DNA of 64,000 bases from an uncultured Selenomonadales bacterium. Lineage in GTDB: Bacteria; Bacillota; Negativicutes; Acidaminococcales; Acidaminococcaceae. This document shows, piece by piece, positions 28,305-36,340 of the stretch. The number at the start of each line of letters is the position of its first letter. Positions within the stretch are counted from its first letter, which is position 1. The stretch covers positions 62,001 to 126,000 of the forward strand of contig ONAN01000004.1 in NCBI GenBank assembly GCA_900315805.1, written 5' to 3'. Made by a program: the position numbers and the translations under genes. Under the pieces are notes generated by a model. That model saw only the letters and a program-made list of their open reading frames with translations, searched no databases and had not been told where the DNA came from.

Positions 28305-30143
28305 ATGGAAGAAAACGCAAAAGAATACAAAACATTATATCTGCGGTGGCGCCCGGACACGTTCGAGAAGATCGTCGGGCAGGAACCGGTCAAGAAGGCC
28401 CTGGTGAACGCCCTGACGACGGGGCGCATCGGCCACGCCTACCTGTTTTCCGGCCCCCGCGGCACGGGCAAGACGACGACGGCCCGCATCTTCGCGAAGG
28501 CCCTGAACTGTGAGCACGGGCCGACGGGACACCCCTGCGGCGTCTGCGAAAACTGCCGGGCCATTGCCGAGGGCCGTTCCCTCGACGTCCTGGAGATGGA
28601 CGCGGCGTCGAACCGCAGCGTGGAAGACATCAAGAACCTGAACAAGAGCGTCGACTTTGCCCCGGCCAGCTGCCGCTACAAAGTCTACATCATCGACGAA
28701 GCCCACATGCTCTCGACCGATGCCTGGAACGCTTTGCTGAAGACCCTGGAAGAGCCGCCGGAACACGTCGTGTTCATCCTGGCGACGACGGAACCGGAAA
28801 AGGTGCTGCCCACGATTCATTCGCGGTGCCAGCGCTTTGACTTCCATCCCATCACGCTGGACGAAATCGCGGCCCATCTGCGCATGGTCGCCGACCAGAG
28901 CGGCATCAAGGCCGACGACGAGGCCCTGCGCCTGATTGCGGCGGCTTCCGAAGGCGGCATGCGCGACGCCCTGAGCCTGCTGGAACAGTGCAGCGTCATG
29001 GCCGACACGGTGACGGCCGACGTGGTGCGCTTCGCCCGCGGCGCCATCGGGCAGGAGGACATGCGCACCCTGGTCCGGGCCGTCGGCACGCGGGACATCA
29101 CCTCCGCCCTGGAGACCCTGGACCGCCTCATCGGCAACGGCAAGGATGTGCGGCAGATCCTGCGGGAACTGTCCGTCTATTACCGGGCCCTGCTGCTTTA
29201 CAAGGCGGACCCGGAGTACAAGGCCATCTACGTGACGGACACGGCGGAAGCCCTGGAAGCGGCGAGCCCTCTGTACACAGGCGGGCGGATCCTGGAAATC
29301 CAGGATATCCTGCGCCGCGCCCTGATTGAACTCACGGCGCCGACCCGCAGCCGCGTGACGGCGGAAATGTGCCTGTACCAGATGTGCGACACGGCACCGG
29401 CCAACCTGCGGGCCCTGGCGGAACGCGTCGTGGCCCTGGAGCAGACCGTGGCAACCCTGCAGCAGGCCTTGCAGAACGGGACCCCTGTCCCGGCCCGTCC
29501 GGCCGTGCAGGCCCCCAAGCCCGCGCCGGCACCGAAACAGGCTCTGCAGCCCGTCACACCGCCGCCTGTCACGCAACCGGCGGCACCGGTTCCCAAACCC
29601 GCCCCGGCACCGGCCGCGGCAGCACCTGGACCGGCGGCTCCCGCCCCCGCGCGGGCACCGAAACCGGCCGCACCGGCTCCGCAGGCAGCCCCGGCACCCA
29701 AACCGGCAGCTCCCGCACCGGCACCCGCCCCGGACGCCTGCGCGACCATCGAACCGTACAGCGGCGACTGGGCTGAAGGGGACGAACTGTGGGGCAAGGC
29801 CCTGCAGCTCCTCAAAGACGAAAAGAAGCTGGCCATCGAATCCTGCGCCCGCAACGGCCAGGTCCTGGCCATGGAAGGCGGCGTTCTCACGGTCTCGTAT
29901 AAGAGCAAATTCCTGCGGGACCGCGTCATGCGCGACGATTACCGCACCGTGCTGGAAGAAGCGCTGCTGCGCCTGGCCAAACGGTCCATCAGACTGAACG
30001 GCATCGTCGGCACCGGCCGTCCGGCGGCGCCCCGCAAGGAACGGGCCGCCAAACCGGCGGACGACGCCCTGTCCCCGGACAGCGTGCCCGAAAACGTGCG
30101 CAAAGCGGCCCAGGCCTTCGGCGGCACCATCCACAAGGCCTGA
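28305..30143 (+). CDS. dnaX: DNA polymerase III subunit tau (gamma/tau)
   Basis: A 612-residue clamp-loader ATPase and replisome organiser. The AAA+ module holds Walker A GPRGTGKTT (about 48-56), a four-Cys zinc module (CEHGPTGHPCGVCENC, about 68-83), Walker B VYIIDEAHML and the SRC motif IHSRCQRF. A proline/alanine-rich linker (about 395-480) made of PAP/KPAAPAP repeats joins to a C-terminal domain that should contact the polymerase alpha subunit. I see no A-rich slippery site of the kind E. coli uses to make gamma, so only tau may be produced. It is followed by ybaB and recR, the conserved dnaX-ybaB-recR cluster. Confidence 0.96.
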   Translation: MEENAKEYKTLYLRWRPDTFEKIVGQEPVKKALVNALTTGRIGHAYLFSGPRGTGKTTTARIFAKALNCEHGPTGHPCGVCENCRAIAEGRSLDVLEMDAASNRSVEDIKNLNKSVDFAPASCRYKVYIIDEAHMLSTDAWNALLKTLEEPPEHVVFILATTEPEKVLPTIHSRCQRFDFHPITLDEIAAHLRMVADQSGIKADDEALRLIAAASEGGMRDALSLLEQCSVMADTVTADVVRFARGAIGQEDMRTLVRAVGTRDITSALETLDRLIGNGKDVRQILRELSVYYRALLLYKADPEYKAIYVTDTAEALEAASPLYTGGRILEIQDILRRALIELTAPTRSRVTAEMCLYQMCDTAPANLRALAERVVALEQTVATLQQALQNGTPVPARPAVQAPKPAPAPKQALQPVTPPPVTQPAAPVPKPAPAPAAAAPGPAAPAPARAPKPAAPAPQAAPAPKPAAPAPAPAPDACATIEPYSGDWAEGDELWGKALQLLKDEKKLAIESCARNGQVLAMEGGVLTVSYKSKFLRDRVMRDDYRTVLEEALLRLAKRSIRLNGIVGTGRPAAPRKERAAKPADDALSPDSVPENVRKAAQAFGGTIHKA

Positions 30144-30195
30144 ACGCAGACAGCGGCACAGCGCGAAAAGTTCGCAAAATCTTAACAAACCGCGG

Positions 30196-30224
30196 TTGAC
30201 AACAGCCGCGCGATATACTATTTT
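30196..30224 (+). promoter_or_regulatory. Promoter of ybaB-recR
   Basis: TTGACA (30196-30201), 17 bp, TATTTT (30219-30224), in the 133-bp gap after dnaX. It allows expression of the downstream genes apart from dnaX. Confidence 0.65.
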
Positions 30225-30276
30225 GTAGCAGGAAATAAGAAAAAGACCGGCCATGCCGGTCACAGGAGGTATAGAT

Positions 30277-30627
30277 ATGAGCAAAGGTATGAGAGGCGGT
30301 TTCCCCGGTATGGGCGGTTTAGGCAACATGCAGGGCATGCTGCAGAAAGTCCAGAAGATGCAGGCCCAGATGCAGAAGGCCCAGGAGGAACTGCAGGCCC
30401 GCACGTTTGAAACGACGGCCGGCGGCGGTGCCGTCAAAGTCGTCGTGACCGGCAAAAAGGAAATGCAGTCCATCACCATCGACCCCCAGGTCGTGGACCC
30501 GGACGATGTGGAAATGCTGCAGGACCTGATTGTGGCCGCCGTCAACGAAGCCATGAAGGAAGTGGACCGCGTCAGTGAAGAAGAAATGGGCAAGATCACG
30601 GGCGGCGTAAAACTTCCGGGCATGTGA
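30277..30627 (+). CDS. YbaB/EbfC-family nucleoid-associated protein
   Basis: A 116-residue small DNA-binding protein. The Met/Gln-rich helix (MLQKVQKMQAQMQKAQEEL, about 21-39) and the following GGGAVKVVVTGKKEMQSITID strand region are typical of the dimeric YbaB tweezer fold. The start is the ATG at 30277 behind AGGAGG. It lies between dnaX and recR as in most bacteria; its precise role in recombination or nucleoid structure is not settled. Confidence 0.95.
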   Translation: MSKGMRGGFPGMGGLGNMQGMLQKVQKMQAQMQKAQEELQARTFETTAGGGAVKVVVTGKKEMQSITIDPQVVDPDDVEMLQDLIVAAVNEAMKEVDRVSEEEMGKITGGVKLPGM

Positions 30628-30628
30628 A

Positions 30629-31228
30629 ATGGCCGGCCTCATCAAGCCGCTCAACAATGTCTATGACCAGCTGCGCCGCCTGCCGGGCGTGGGCAATAAA
30701 TCCGCCCTGCGGCTGGCGTACCATATCATCGATATGAAAGAGGAAGACGTCCGTCGTCTGGCCGAAACATTGGTGGCGGCAAAACAGAACGTCCGCCTGT
30801 GCAAGACCTGTTTCAACCTGACGGACGGGGAGACCTGCAGCGTGTGCGCCGATGAGAAACGGGACCACGGCACCATCTGCGTCGTCGAACAGCCCCAGGA
30901 TGTCATGGCCATGGAACGCAGCCACGGCTACCAGGGCGTCTACCACGTGCTGCACGGGTGCCTGTCGCCCCTGGACGGCATCGGTCCCGAAAACCTGAAA
31001 GTGAAGGAACTGATCCGCCGCGTCGAGACGGGCCGCGTGCAGGAAGTCATCCTGGCGACGAACAGCGACGTGGAAGGTGAAACCACGGCCGCCTATCTCG
31101 CCCAGCTCCTGCGTCCCCTCAACGTCCGCGTCAGCCGCATCGCCCAGGGCCTGCCCATGGGCGGCGATTTGGAATACGCCGACGAGGTCACCCTCGCCAA
31201 AGCACTGGAAAACCGCACGGAACTGTAA
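30629..31228 (+). CDS. recR: Recombination mediator protein RecR
   Basis: A 199-residue protein that with RecF/RecO loads RecA on gapped DNA. It has a helix-hairpin-helix (LRRLPGVGNKSALRLAYHI), a zinc finger with Cys58, Cys61, Cys70 and Cys73, and a Toprim domain (ICVVEQPQDVMAME onward). The Walker-like ending HAP-type region LNVRVSRIAQGLPMGGDLEYAD is conserved. It starts one base after the ybaB stop. A BofA-like gene follows. Confidence 0.97.
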   Translation: MAGLIKPLNNVYDQLRRLPGVGNKSALRLAYHIIDMKEEDVRRLAETLVAAKQNVRLCKTCFNLTDGETCSVCADEKRDHGTICVVEQPQDVMAMERSHGYQGVYHVLHGCLSPLDGIGPENLKVKELIRRVETGRVQEVILATNSDVEGETTAAYLAQLLRPLNVRVSRIAQGLPMGGDLEYADEVTLAKALENRTEL

Positions 31229-31279
31229 GATGTCCCGTCCGCTATATCCGGCAATTCGTCCGGGAAAGGAGGCTCCGCT

Positions 31280-31525
31280 ATGGAAGTCCTGTTATATCTG
31301 ATTTGTGCCGTCGTCATTTTGTTCATCATCGTGAAACTGCTCACGCTGCCCTTCAAACTGGTTTGGAACGGCATTCTCGGGGCCATCATCCTGTGGCTCT
31401 TCAACCTGGTGGGCGGCCTCTTCCACGTGGCCGTGCACATTACGGTCCTCAAAGCGCTGATTGCCGGCTTCTTCGGCATTCCCGGCGCGGTGGTCGTCAT
31501 CCTGTGGGAATTGTTCGCCAAGTGA
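31280..31525 (+). CDS. BofA-like small membrane protein
   Basis: An 81-residue, almost wholly hydrophobic protein with two or three membrane segments. The middle part (NGILGAIILWLFNLVGG) and the end (FGIPGAVVVILWELF) match the pro-sigma-K processing inhibitor BofA family, whose final segment characteristically has a GIPG/A motif. In Bacillus bofA lies just downstream of recR, and the same order is kept here, which supports the call. In sporulators BofA restrains the SpoIVFB protease. Whether this host sporulates cannot be told from the window; the family also occurs in non-sporulating Negativicutes. Confidence 0.75.
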   Translation: MEVLLYLICAVVILFIIVKLLTLPFKLVWNGILGAIILWLFNLVGGLFHVAVHITVLKALIAGFFGIPGAVVVILWELFAK

Positions 31526-31543
31526 CAAAGGACTATACCAAAT

Positions 31544-32269
31544 ATGGCATATACTGATTTAGATGCAATGGCCCAATGGCTGAAGCAGGAAATGGGAACC
31601 CGCAAACCACGGCTGGACAATGTCGGCGTGGTCTCGCGGGTTGCTTCCGTTTTGCTCCTTTTTCTGCCGGGACCCGAAGGACCGGAGCTTGTATTCGAAG
31701 TGCGGTCCAGCAAATTGAACTGGCAGCCCGGGGACATCAGCTTCCCCGGCGGCAGCCGCGAGAACGGCGACCGCAACTTCGCCGAAGCGGCCGTCCGCGA
31801 AGCCATGGAGGAGCTGGGCGTGCGCCCCGCGGATATCCGCCTCTGCGGCACCCTGGACTTTTTCGCCGCCCACAACACTTTCATGATCTACCCCTTCGTC
31901 GGCGTGTGGCAGCCCGGCCAGAAAGGCTGCCGCCTGGACCTGGCGGAAGGCCGGGACTTCCCCCGGGGGGACCATCCCGACTTCCAGCACTGGCACTACA
32001 ACCGCGACGAAGTGGCGGAACTCTTTACGGTGCCCCTGCGTCATCTGCTGAACCAGCAGCCGCGGGTGGCCACCTCCGTCGTGACCATGACCCATACGGA
32101 CGATTTCCCCTACGACCTGCTGCCGGGGACAAAACCCGACTGGTCGCGCGTGCGGAAATATCCGATTTACTTTTACACATACCAGGACCACGTCATCTGG
32201 GGCATCACCGCCGCCATCCTGCATGGCTTCCTGGAACGTTTCCGGAAGGGACTGGTGAAGTTTGCATAA
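31544..32269 (+). CDS. Nudix hydrolase, CoA pyrophosphatase-like
   Basis: A 241-residue Nudix protein. The box GGSRENGDRNFAEAAVREAM followed by EELG (about 69-92) has the REAMEELG core but not the glutamate of the canonical GX5E part, which is also seen in the NudL/CoA-hydrolysing subgroup. The upstream FPGG and downstream TFMIYPFVGVW segments fit that subgroup. It would split CoA or a related nucleotide diphosphate to 3',5'-ADP and phosphopantetheine. The last codons overlap the TTG start of the LCP gene by 8 bp. Confidence 0.85.
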   Translation: MAYTDLDAMAQWLKQEMGTRKPRLDNVGVVSRVASVLLLFLPGPEGPELVFEVRSSKLNWQPGDISFPGGSRENGDRNFAEAAVREAMEELGVRPADIRLCGTLDFFAAHNTFMIYPFVGVWQPGQKGCRLDLAEGRDFPRGDHPDFQHWHYNRDEVAELFTVPLRHLLNQQPRVATSVVTMTHTDDFPYDLLPGTKPDWSRVRKYPIYFYTYQDHVIWGITAAILHGFLERFRKGLVKFA

Positions 32270-33548
32270 AATCATCGCACTGCTGATCGTGGTGCTCGCC
32301 GTGTTGGGCTGGGGGCTGCGGTCGTTCTTCAACGACACGCCCGACGGCCTGATCTCGGGCAAAAAGAACATCGTCGTCATGGGCTGCGACTCCCGCAAAG
32401 GGGATACCGGCCGCAGCGACACCCTGTTCGTGGTCATGATGGACCCGGACAACAAAGGGGCGGCCCTGCTCTCCATTCCCCGTGACACGCGCGTCAAAAT
32501 CAAAGGCCACGGCTGGGACAAAATCAACTCCGCCTACGCCTACGGCGGCCACGAACTGACGCAGAAGACCGTCCGCGACCTGCTGGGTATCAAGATCGAC
32601 AACTACGTCGTCATCGACTTCCAGGGCTTCAAAGACCTGGTCGACGTCATCGGCGGCATCGACATCAACGTGGAAAAGCGGATGTATTATTACGATCCGT
32701 ACGACAACTTCAAGATCGACCTGCATCCCGGCATGCAGCACATGGACGGCAAAACGGCCATCCAGTATGTGCGTTACCGCGATGCCGAAGGGGATATAGG
32801 CCGTATCCGCCGCCAGCAGAAATTCATCCTGGCGATGTATAAGAAAATCACGTCCGCCAACATGCTGGTCCGCATTCCGAGCCTGGCCAAACAGATCATG
32901 TCCATGATCAAGACGGACATGAGCATGAAGGACATGCTGGAAATGGGCAAGGCCCTCCATGACATGATGGAAGCCGGCGGCCTCAAGATGGCCATGGTGC
33001 CAGGCACGCCGAAATACATCGGCGGCATCAGCTACTGGCTGCCGGATATCCCGAAAATGCGCCGGCTCATGGCCCAGATGCAGGATGTCAAGATGAATGA
33101 TAAGTTCCGTGCCAACACGGAAGCGCTGGAACGCGTCTACAACGAGCCGGAGGCTGTCACCGACAAGGACGCCGAAGCCGAAAAGGCCAAAGCCGACAAG
33201 GAAAAGGCGGAAAAGGAAGCCAAAGAGAAGAAGGCCAAAGAAGAAGCTGCCAAAAAGCAGAAGGCCGCCGGCGAAATGCAGGCGACCCGCATCGTCCACC
33301 TCGTCAACTGCACGGGGAAGGACGCCCTGGGCGATAAAGCCAAGCGCCAGCTCGAACGGGCCGGCTTCCGCGTCATCATGCAGGGTACCGGCAGCACCCG
33401 GTCCCGCACGATGGTCGAAGGCAACAGCACCGGCAACGCCGTAGCGGACTCCCTGCGCCGCATTCCCTTCGACCACGTGACCCATTCCCGCGATGTGAAA
33501 GGCGCTGGCTTCGACGGCACCATTTTCCTCGGGAAAGACTTCCATTAA
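32262..33548 (+). CDS. LytR-CpsA-Psr (LCP) family protein with C-terminal LytR_C domain
   Basis: A 428-residue membrane-anchored enzyme that attaches glycopolymers to peptidoglycan. One N-terminal membrane helix (about 2-18) is followed by the LCP domain (about 35-200). That domain has DSRKGDTGRSDTLFVVMMDP, IPRDTRV and GRIRRQQKFI, whose Arg and Asp residues bind the polyprenyl pyrophosphate. A Lys/Glu/Ala coiled linker (about 305-342) joins to a LytR_C domain (about 347-428). The start is TTG at 32262, inside the Nudix gene, and the operon probably runs from ybaB. Confidence 0.9.
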   Translation: MHKIIALLIVVLAVLGWGLRSFFNDTPDGLISGKKNIVVMGCDSRKGDTGRSDTLFVVMMDPDNKGAALLSIPRDTRVKIKGHGWDKINSAYAYGGHELTQKTVRDLLGIKIDNYVVIDFQGFKDLVDVIGGIDINVEKRMYYYDPYDNFKIDLHPGMQHMDGKTAIQYVRYRDAEGDIGRIRRQQKFILAMYKKITSANMLVRIPSLAKQIMSMIKTDMSMKDMLEMGKALHDMMEAGGLKMAMVPGTPKYIGGISYWLPDIPKMRRLMAQMQDVKMNDKFRANTEALERVYNEPEAVTDKDAEAEKAKADKEKAEKEAKEKKAKEEAAKKQKAAGEMQATRIVHLVNCTGKDALGDKAKRQLERAGFRVIMQGTGSTRSRTMVEGNSTGNAVADSLRRIPFDHVTHSRDVKGAGFDGTIFLGKDFH

Positions 33549-33577
33549 TGGTCTTTCCGGGACCTCTGAAAACGCCG

Positions 33578-33669
33578 CTGAATTGTCTTGATTTGCACGC
33601 ATTCCGGGACAATTCAGCCCCTATTGAAAAGAACACCGGAATCCGCTCCCAGAGCCGAATCCGGTGTTC
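33578..33669 (+). other. Two large hairpins downstream of the LCP gene
   Basis: CTGAATTGTC (33578-33587) pairs exactly with GACAATTCAG (33608-33617). A second hairpin pairs GAACACCGGA (33631-33640) with TCCGGTGTTC (33660-33669). Neither has a proper T-run, so they may be RNA-stabilising 3' ends, a Rho-associated end or a structured RNA. Confidence 0.6.
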
Positions 33670-33702
33670 ACAAATCCTTCATAATTTACCCTTGTTTCGG
33701 GA

Positions 33703-33785
33703 TTGCATTTTGTATACAGTCATGTTATAGTAAGAGTGTAATAAATCAGCCCCTCATTTGGCCCTTTTCGAAGGGCTTTTTTTTT
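33703..33785 (+). other. Promoter directly followed by a terminator
   Basis: TTGCAT (33703-33708), 17 bp, TATAGT (33726-33731) forms a good promoter whose spacer contains TGTATACA (33711-33718). A strong terminator follows at once: GCCCTT TTCG AAGGGC (33761-33776) and nine T residues. Any transcript would be about 50 nt. The terminator stem may instead serve the LCP operon. Confidence 0.55.
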
Positions 33786-33802
33786 GCCCTTTTTACCGGG
33801 CC

Positions 33803-36052
33803 TCAGCCCTTCTTCGGCACCCGCTTCAGCGACAGGCCGATGCGGTTGCGGGCTTCGTCGATGCTGATGATCATGACGTCGACGATATCCCCTGTGCTGA
33901 CGACATCGAGGGGGTGTTTGATGCGGCGGTCCGTCAGTTCCGAGCGGTGGACCAGGCCGTTGACTTTCAGGCCGATGTCCACGAAGCAGCCGAAGTCCAC
34001 GACGTTGCGGACCGTGCCTTTGACGATGGAGCCGATCTGCAGGTCGCTCAGTTTGGCGACGTGGCGGCGGCTCATGGGGGCCGGGGAGTCCTCGCGGGGA
34101 TCGCGGCCCGGCCGGGACAGGGCCTGGAGGATGTCCGTGACGGTGGGCACGCCGGCGCCGAGGCGGGCGGCAATGCGTTCGGGATCCGCTTTGGCGGCAG
34201 CCAGCTGGACGGCCGCGCTGTCGGAGTTCCCTTTCGGGCAGCCCAGCTCCTGGAGGATCTGCTCCGTCAGGGCGTAGCTTTCGGGATGGACGGGTGTGTT
34301 GTCCAACGGTTCCGTGCCGCCCTTGATGCGCAGGAACCCGGCGGACTGCGTGAAAGCCGCCGGTCCCAGGCGGGGCACCTTCAACAGCTCTTTCCGGTTC
34401 CGGAAGGGGCCGTTTTCATTGCGGTACGCGATGATGTTCCGGGCGATGGTGCCGTTGATGCCGGACACATAGCCCAGGAGGGCCGGCGAGGCCGTGTTGA
34501 GTTCGACGCCGACGTGGTTGACGCACGATTCGACGACATCCGTCAGGGCTTTGCCGAGCTCCTTCTGGTCTACATCGTGCTGGTATTGGCCGACGCCGAT
34601 GGCCTTCGGCTCGATTTTGACGAGTTCCGCCAGGGGGTCTTCGATGCGGCGGGCGATGGAGACGGCGCCGCGGAGGGAGACGTTCAGGTCCGGCAGTTCG
34701 TCCCGGGCCAGTTCCGAGGCGGAGTAGACCGAGGCGCCGGCTTCGCTGGTAATGACATATTTCAGGTCCAGTTTGTATTTGGCGATGAGGCGGGACGTGA
34801 ATTCCTCCGTCTCATAGGAAGCCGTGCCGTTGCCGATGGACACGAGGGTTGCGCCATAGCGGCGGACCAGGTCCATGAAATGCGCTTCCGCTTCCTCCTG
34901 CTGGTGCCGGCTGCCCGTCAGGTAGAGCGTGTCCGTGGCGAGCACCTTGCCCCGGGCGTCGATGACGGCGGTCTTGCAGCCCGTGCGGTAGCCCGGGTCG
35001 AGGCCGATGATGGTGTGCCCGGCGATGGGCTGCTGCAGGAGCAGCTGGCGCAGGTTGGCGCTGAACACGGAAATGGCCTGCTTGTCCGCCTTTTCCGTCA
35101 GTTCGTTGCGGATTTCCCGTTCCAGGGACGGAAAGATCAGGCGCTTGTAGGCGTCGGCTGCGGCCAGACGGTACCACAGGGCGTACAGGTCATGCGGCGC
35201 GAGGCCGGCCAGGGCGGGGGCGTCCAGCCGCACTTTGGCGGCCGCCGCGCGGGCTTCGTCCGTGGCCGCGGCGGGGGACAGGTGATGCACGTGCAGGGCC
35301 TGGCAGAGGCGGCGGACCATGGCCTCTTCGTCGTACACGAGGGACACTTTCAGGTATTTCAGCCGTTCCCCGCGGTTCAGGGCCAGGATGCGGTGGGGCG
35401 GAATCTGGCGCACGGCCTCGCTGTACTCCTTGTACATGAGGAAATCCTTGCCCGTTTCCTCGTCCGTCACCAGTTCCGCCGTGAGCCGGGCCCCGTCCCA
35501 CAGCGCTTTGCGGGCCAGGGCGCGCAGGGACGCCTCGTCGGCGATATCTTCCGCCACAATCCAGAGCGCTCCCTGCCAGGCGGCCGCCGCGTCGGGGACA
35601 TCCTTTTCGGGGTTCACGTAAGACGCGGCCAGGGCGGCCGGCGTCTCCTTCGTATCCTGTTGGAATACGATGTAGTTGGCCAGCGGTTCCAACCCTCTCT
35701 GGCGGGCCAGCTGGGCCTTGGTCTGCTTTTTGGGCCGGTAGGGCAGGTACAGGTCTTCCAGTTCCTGCATCTTTGTGGCCTGCTGCAGCTGCTGTTCCAG
35801 TTCGGGCGTCAGTTTTTCCTGGCCGGCAATGGACGCGAGGATTTCGGCGCGCCGTTCTTCCAGTTTGCGTAAATACTGCGCCCGCGCTTCGACCTGGCGG
35901 ATCTGTTCCTCGTCGAGGGACCCGGTCATCTCTTTGCGGTACCGCGCGATGAACGGCACCGTGTTGCCGCCGTCGAGCAGTTCCAGGGTGACTTCGGCCT
36001 GCCGGGGCCGTATGTGGAGCTCCTTCGCGAGGAGCGAAACAATGGTATCCAT
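33803..36052 (-). CDS. tex: Tex-family RNA-binding transcription accessory protein
   Basis: A 749-residue protein of the Tex/Spt6-like family. The order is an N-terminal helical region, a YqgF/RNase H-like domain (TIIGLDPGYRTGCKTAVID, about 345-363) and helix-hairpin-helix repeats (GKALTDVVESCVNHVGVEL and after, about 500-560). A C-terminal S1 domain (LQIGSIVKGTVRNVVDFGCF, about 660-679) ends the protein. It binds nucleic acids and affects transcription. The strong SD lies 25 bases before the ATG with a perfect hairpin between them (see findings). It is the only minus-strand gene between 8.4 and 48.6 kb. Confidence 0.93.
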   Translation of the reverse strand: MDTIVSLLAKELHIRPRQAEVTLELLDGGNTVPFIARYRKEMTGSLDEEQIRQVEARAQYLRKLEERRAEILASIAGQEKLTPELEQQLQQATKMQELEDLYLPYRPKKQTKAQLARQRGLEPLANYIVFQQDTKETPAALAASYVNPEKDVPDAAAAWQGALWIVAEDIADEASLRALARKALWDGARLTAELVTDEETGKDFLMYKEYSEAVRQIPPHRILALNRGERLKYLKVSLVYDEEAMVRRLCQALHVHHLSPAAATDEARAAAAKVRLDAPALAGLAPHDLYALWYRLAAADAYKRLIFPSLEREIRNELTEKADKQAISVFSANLRQLLLQQPIAGHTIIGLDPGYRTGCKTAVIDARGKVLATDTLYLTGSRHQQEEAEAHFMDLVRRYGATLVSIGNGTASYETEEFTSRLIAKYKLDLKYVITSEAGASVYSASELARDELPDLNVSLRGAVSIARRIEDPLAELVKIEPKAIGVGQYQHDVDQKELGKALTDVVESCVNHVGVELNTASPALLGYVSGINGTIARNIIAYRNENGPFRNRKELLKVPRLGPAAFTQSAGFLRIKGGTEPLDNTPVHPESYALTEQILQELGCPKGNSDSAAVQLAAAKADPERIAARLGAGVPTVTDILQALSRPGRDPREDSPAPMSRRHVAKLSDLQIGSIVKGTVRNVVDFGCFVDIGLKVNGLVHRSELTDRRIKHPLDVVSTGDIVDVMIISIDEARNRIGLSLKRVPKKG

Positions 36053-36062
36053 AGTATAGTGC

Positions 36063-36083
36063 GCCGCAGGGTGCGGCTCCTCC
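36063..36083 (-). promoter_or_regulatory. Hairpin between Shine-Dalgarno and start codon of tex
   Basis: On the minus strand the SD AGGAGG (36083-36078) is followed by GCCGCA CCC TGCGGC (36077-36063), a perfect 6-bp stem, and then ten bases before the ATG at 36052. Without folding, the SD is too far (about 25 bases); with the stem formed the effective gap is normal. Confidence 0.5.
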
Positions 36084-36138
36084 TTTCGCCAGTCAGACTG
36101 TCCTCATTATACCACATCGGGCTGGTTTGCTGACGGGA

Positions 36139-36191
36139 TTGGAAAATATATCTTATTTTGACGAACTATATACATAATAAATATTTTCCAA
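36139..36191. repeat. 11-bp inverted repeat in the tex-perR intergenic region
   Basis: TTGGAAAATAT (36139-36149) and ATATTTTCCAA (36181-36191) are exact inverted copies separated by 31 bp of very AT-rich DNA. This lies between two divergent genes and upstream of the perR-like promoter. Confidence 0.6.
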
Positions 36192-36219
36192 AAAAATTCG
36201 TTTAAAATTAAAAACGCTA

Positions 36220-36248
36220 TTTACTTTTAGTACTAAAAGAAATATAAT
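36220..36248 (+). promoter_or_regulatory. Promoter of the perR-like gene with a palindromic operator in the spacer
   Basis: TTTACT (36220-36225), 17 bp, TATAAT (36243-36248). The 16-bp perfect palindrome CTTTTAGTACTAAAAG (36224-36239) fills the spacer, an ideal site for repression and probably for autoregulation by the Fur/PerR-family product. Confidence 0.7.
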
Positions 36249-36340
36249 AGGTGTGGCAGATTAAAACCGTAGGGGGTTTTATGGGACGATGTATTTACTG
36301 GAAGTCGCGTTCCAAGGTTCTGCCGGAAAAGGAGGCAGGT

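Noticed and set aside
29380-29800. Programmed frameshift in dnaX producing a short gamma form
   Set aside because: No A-rich slippery heptamer followed by a stem is visible, and the frame continues to a full tau C-terminus.
28335-30623. A 762-codon minus-strand frame with Gly/Arg-rich repeats
   Set aside because: Antisense shadow of dnaX; the repeats mirror the Pro/Ala linker codons.
36251-36340. Thirty-residue N-terminal extension of the perR-like protein
   Set aside because: The upstream part (WQIKTVGGFMGRCIYWKS) is unlike the family and no ribosome site precedes it, while AAGGAGG precedes the ATG at 36341.
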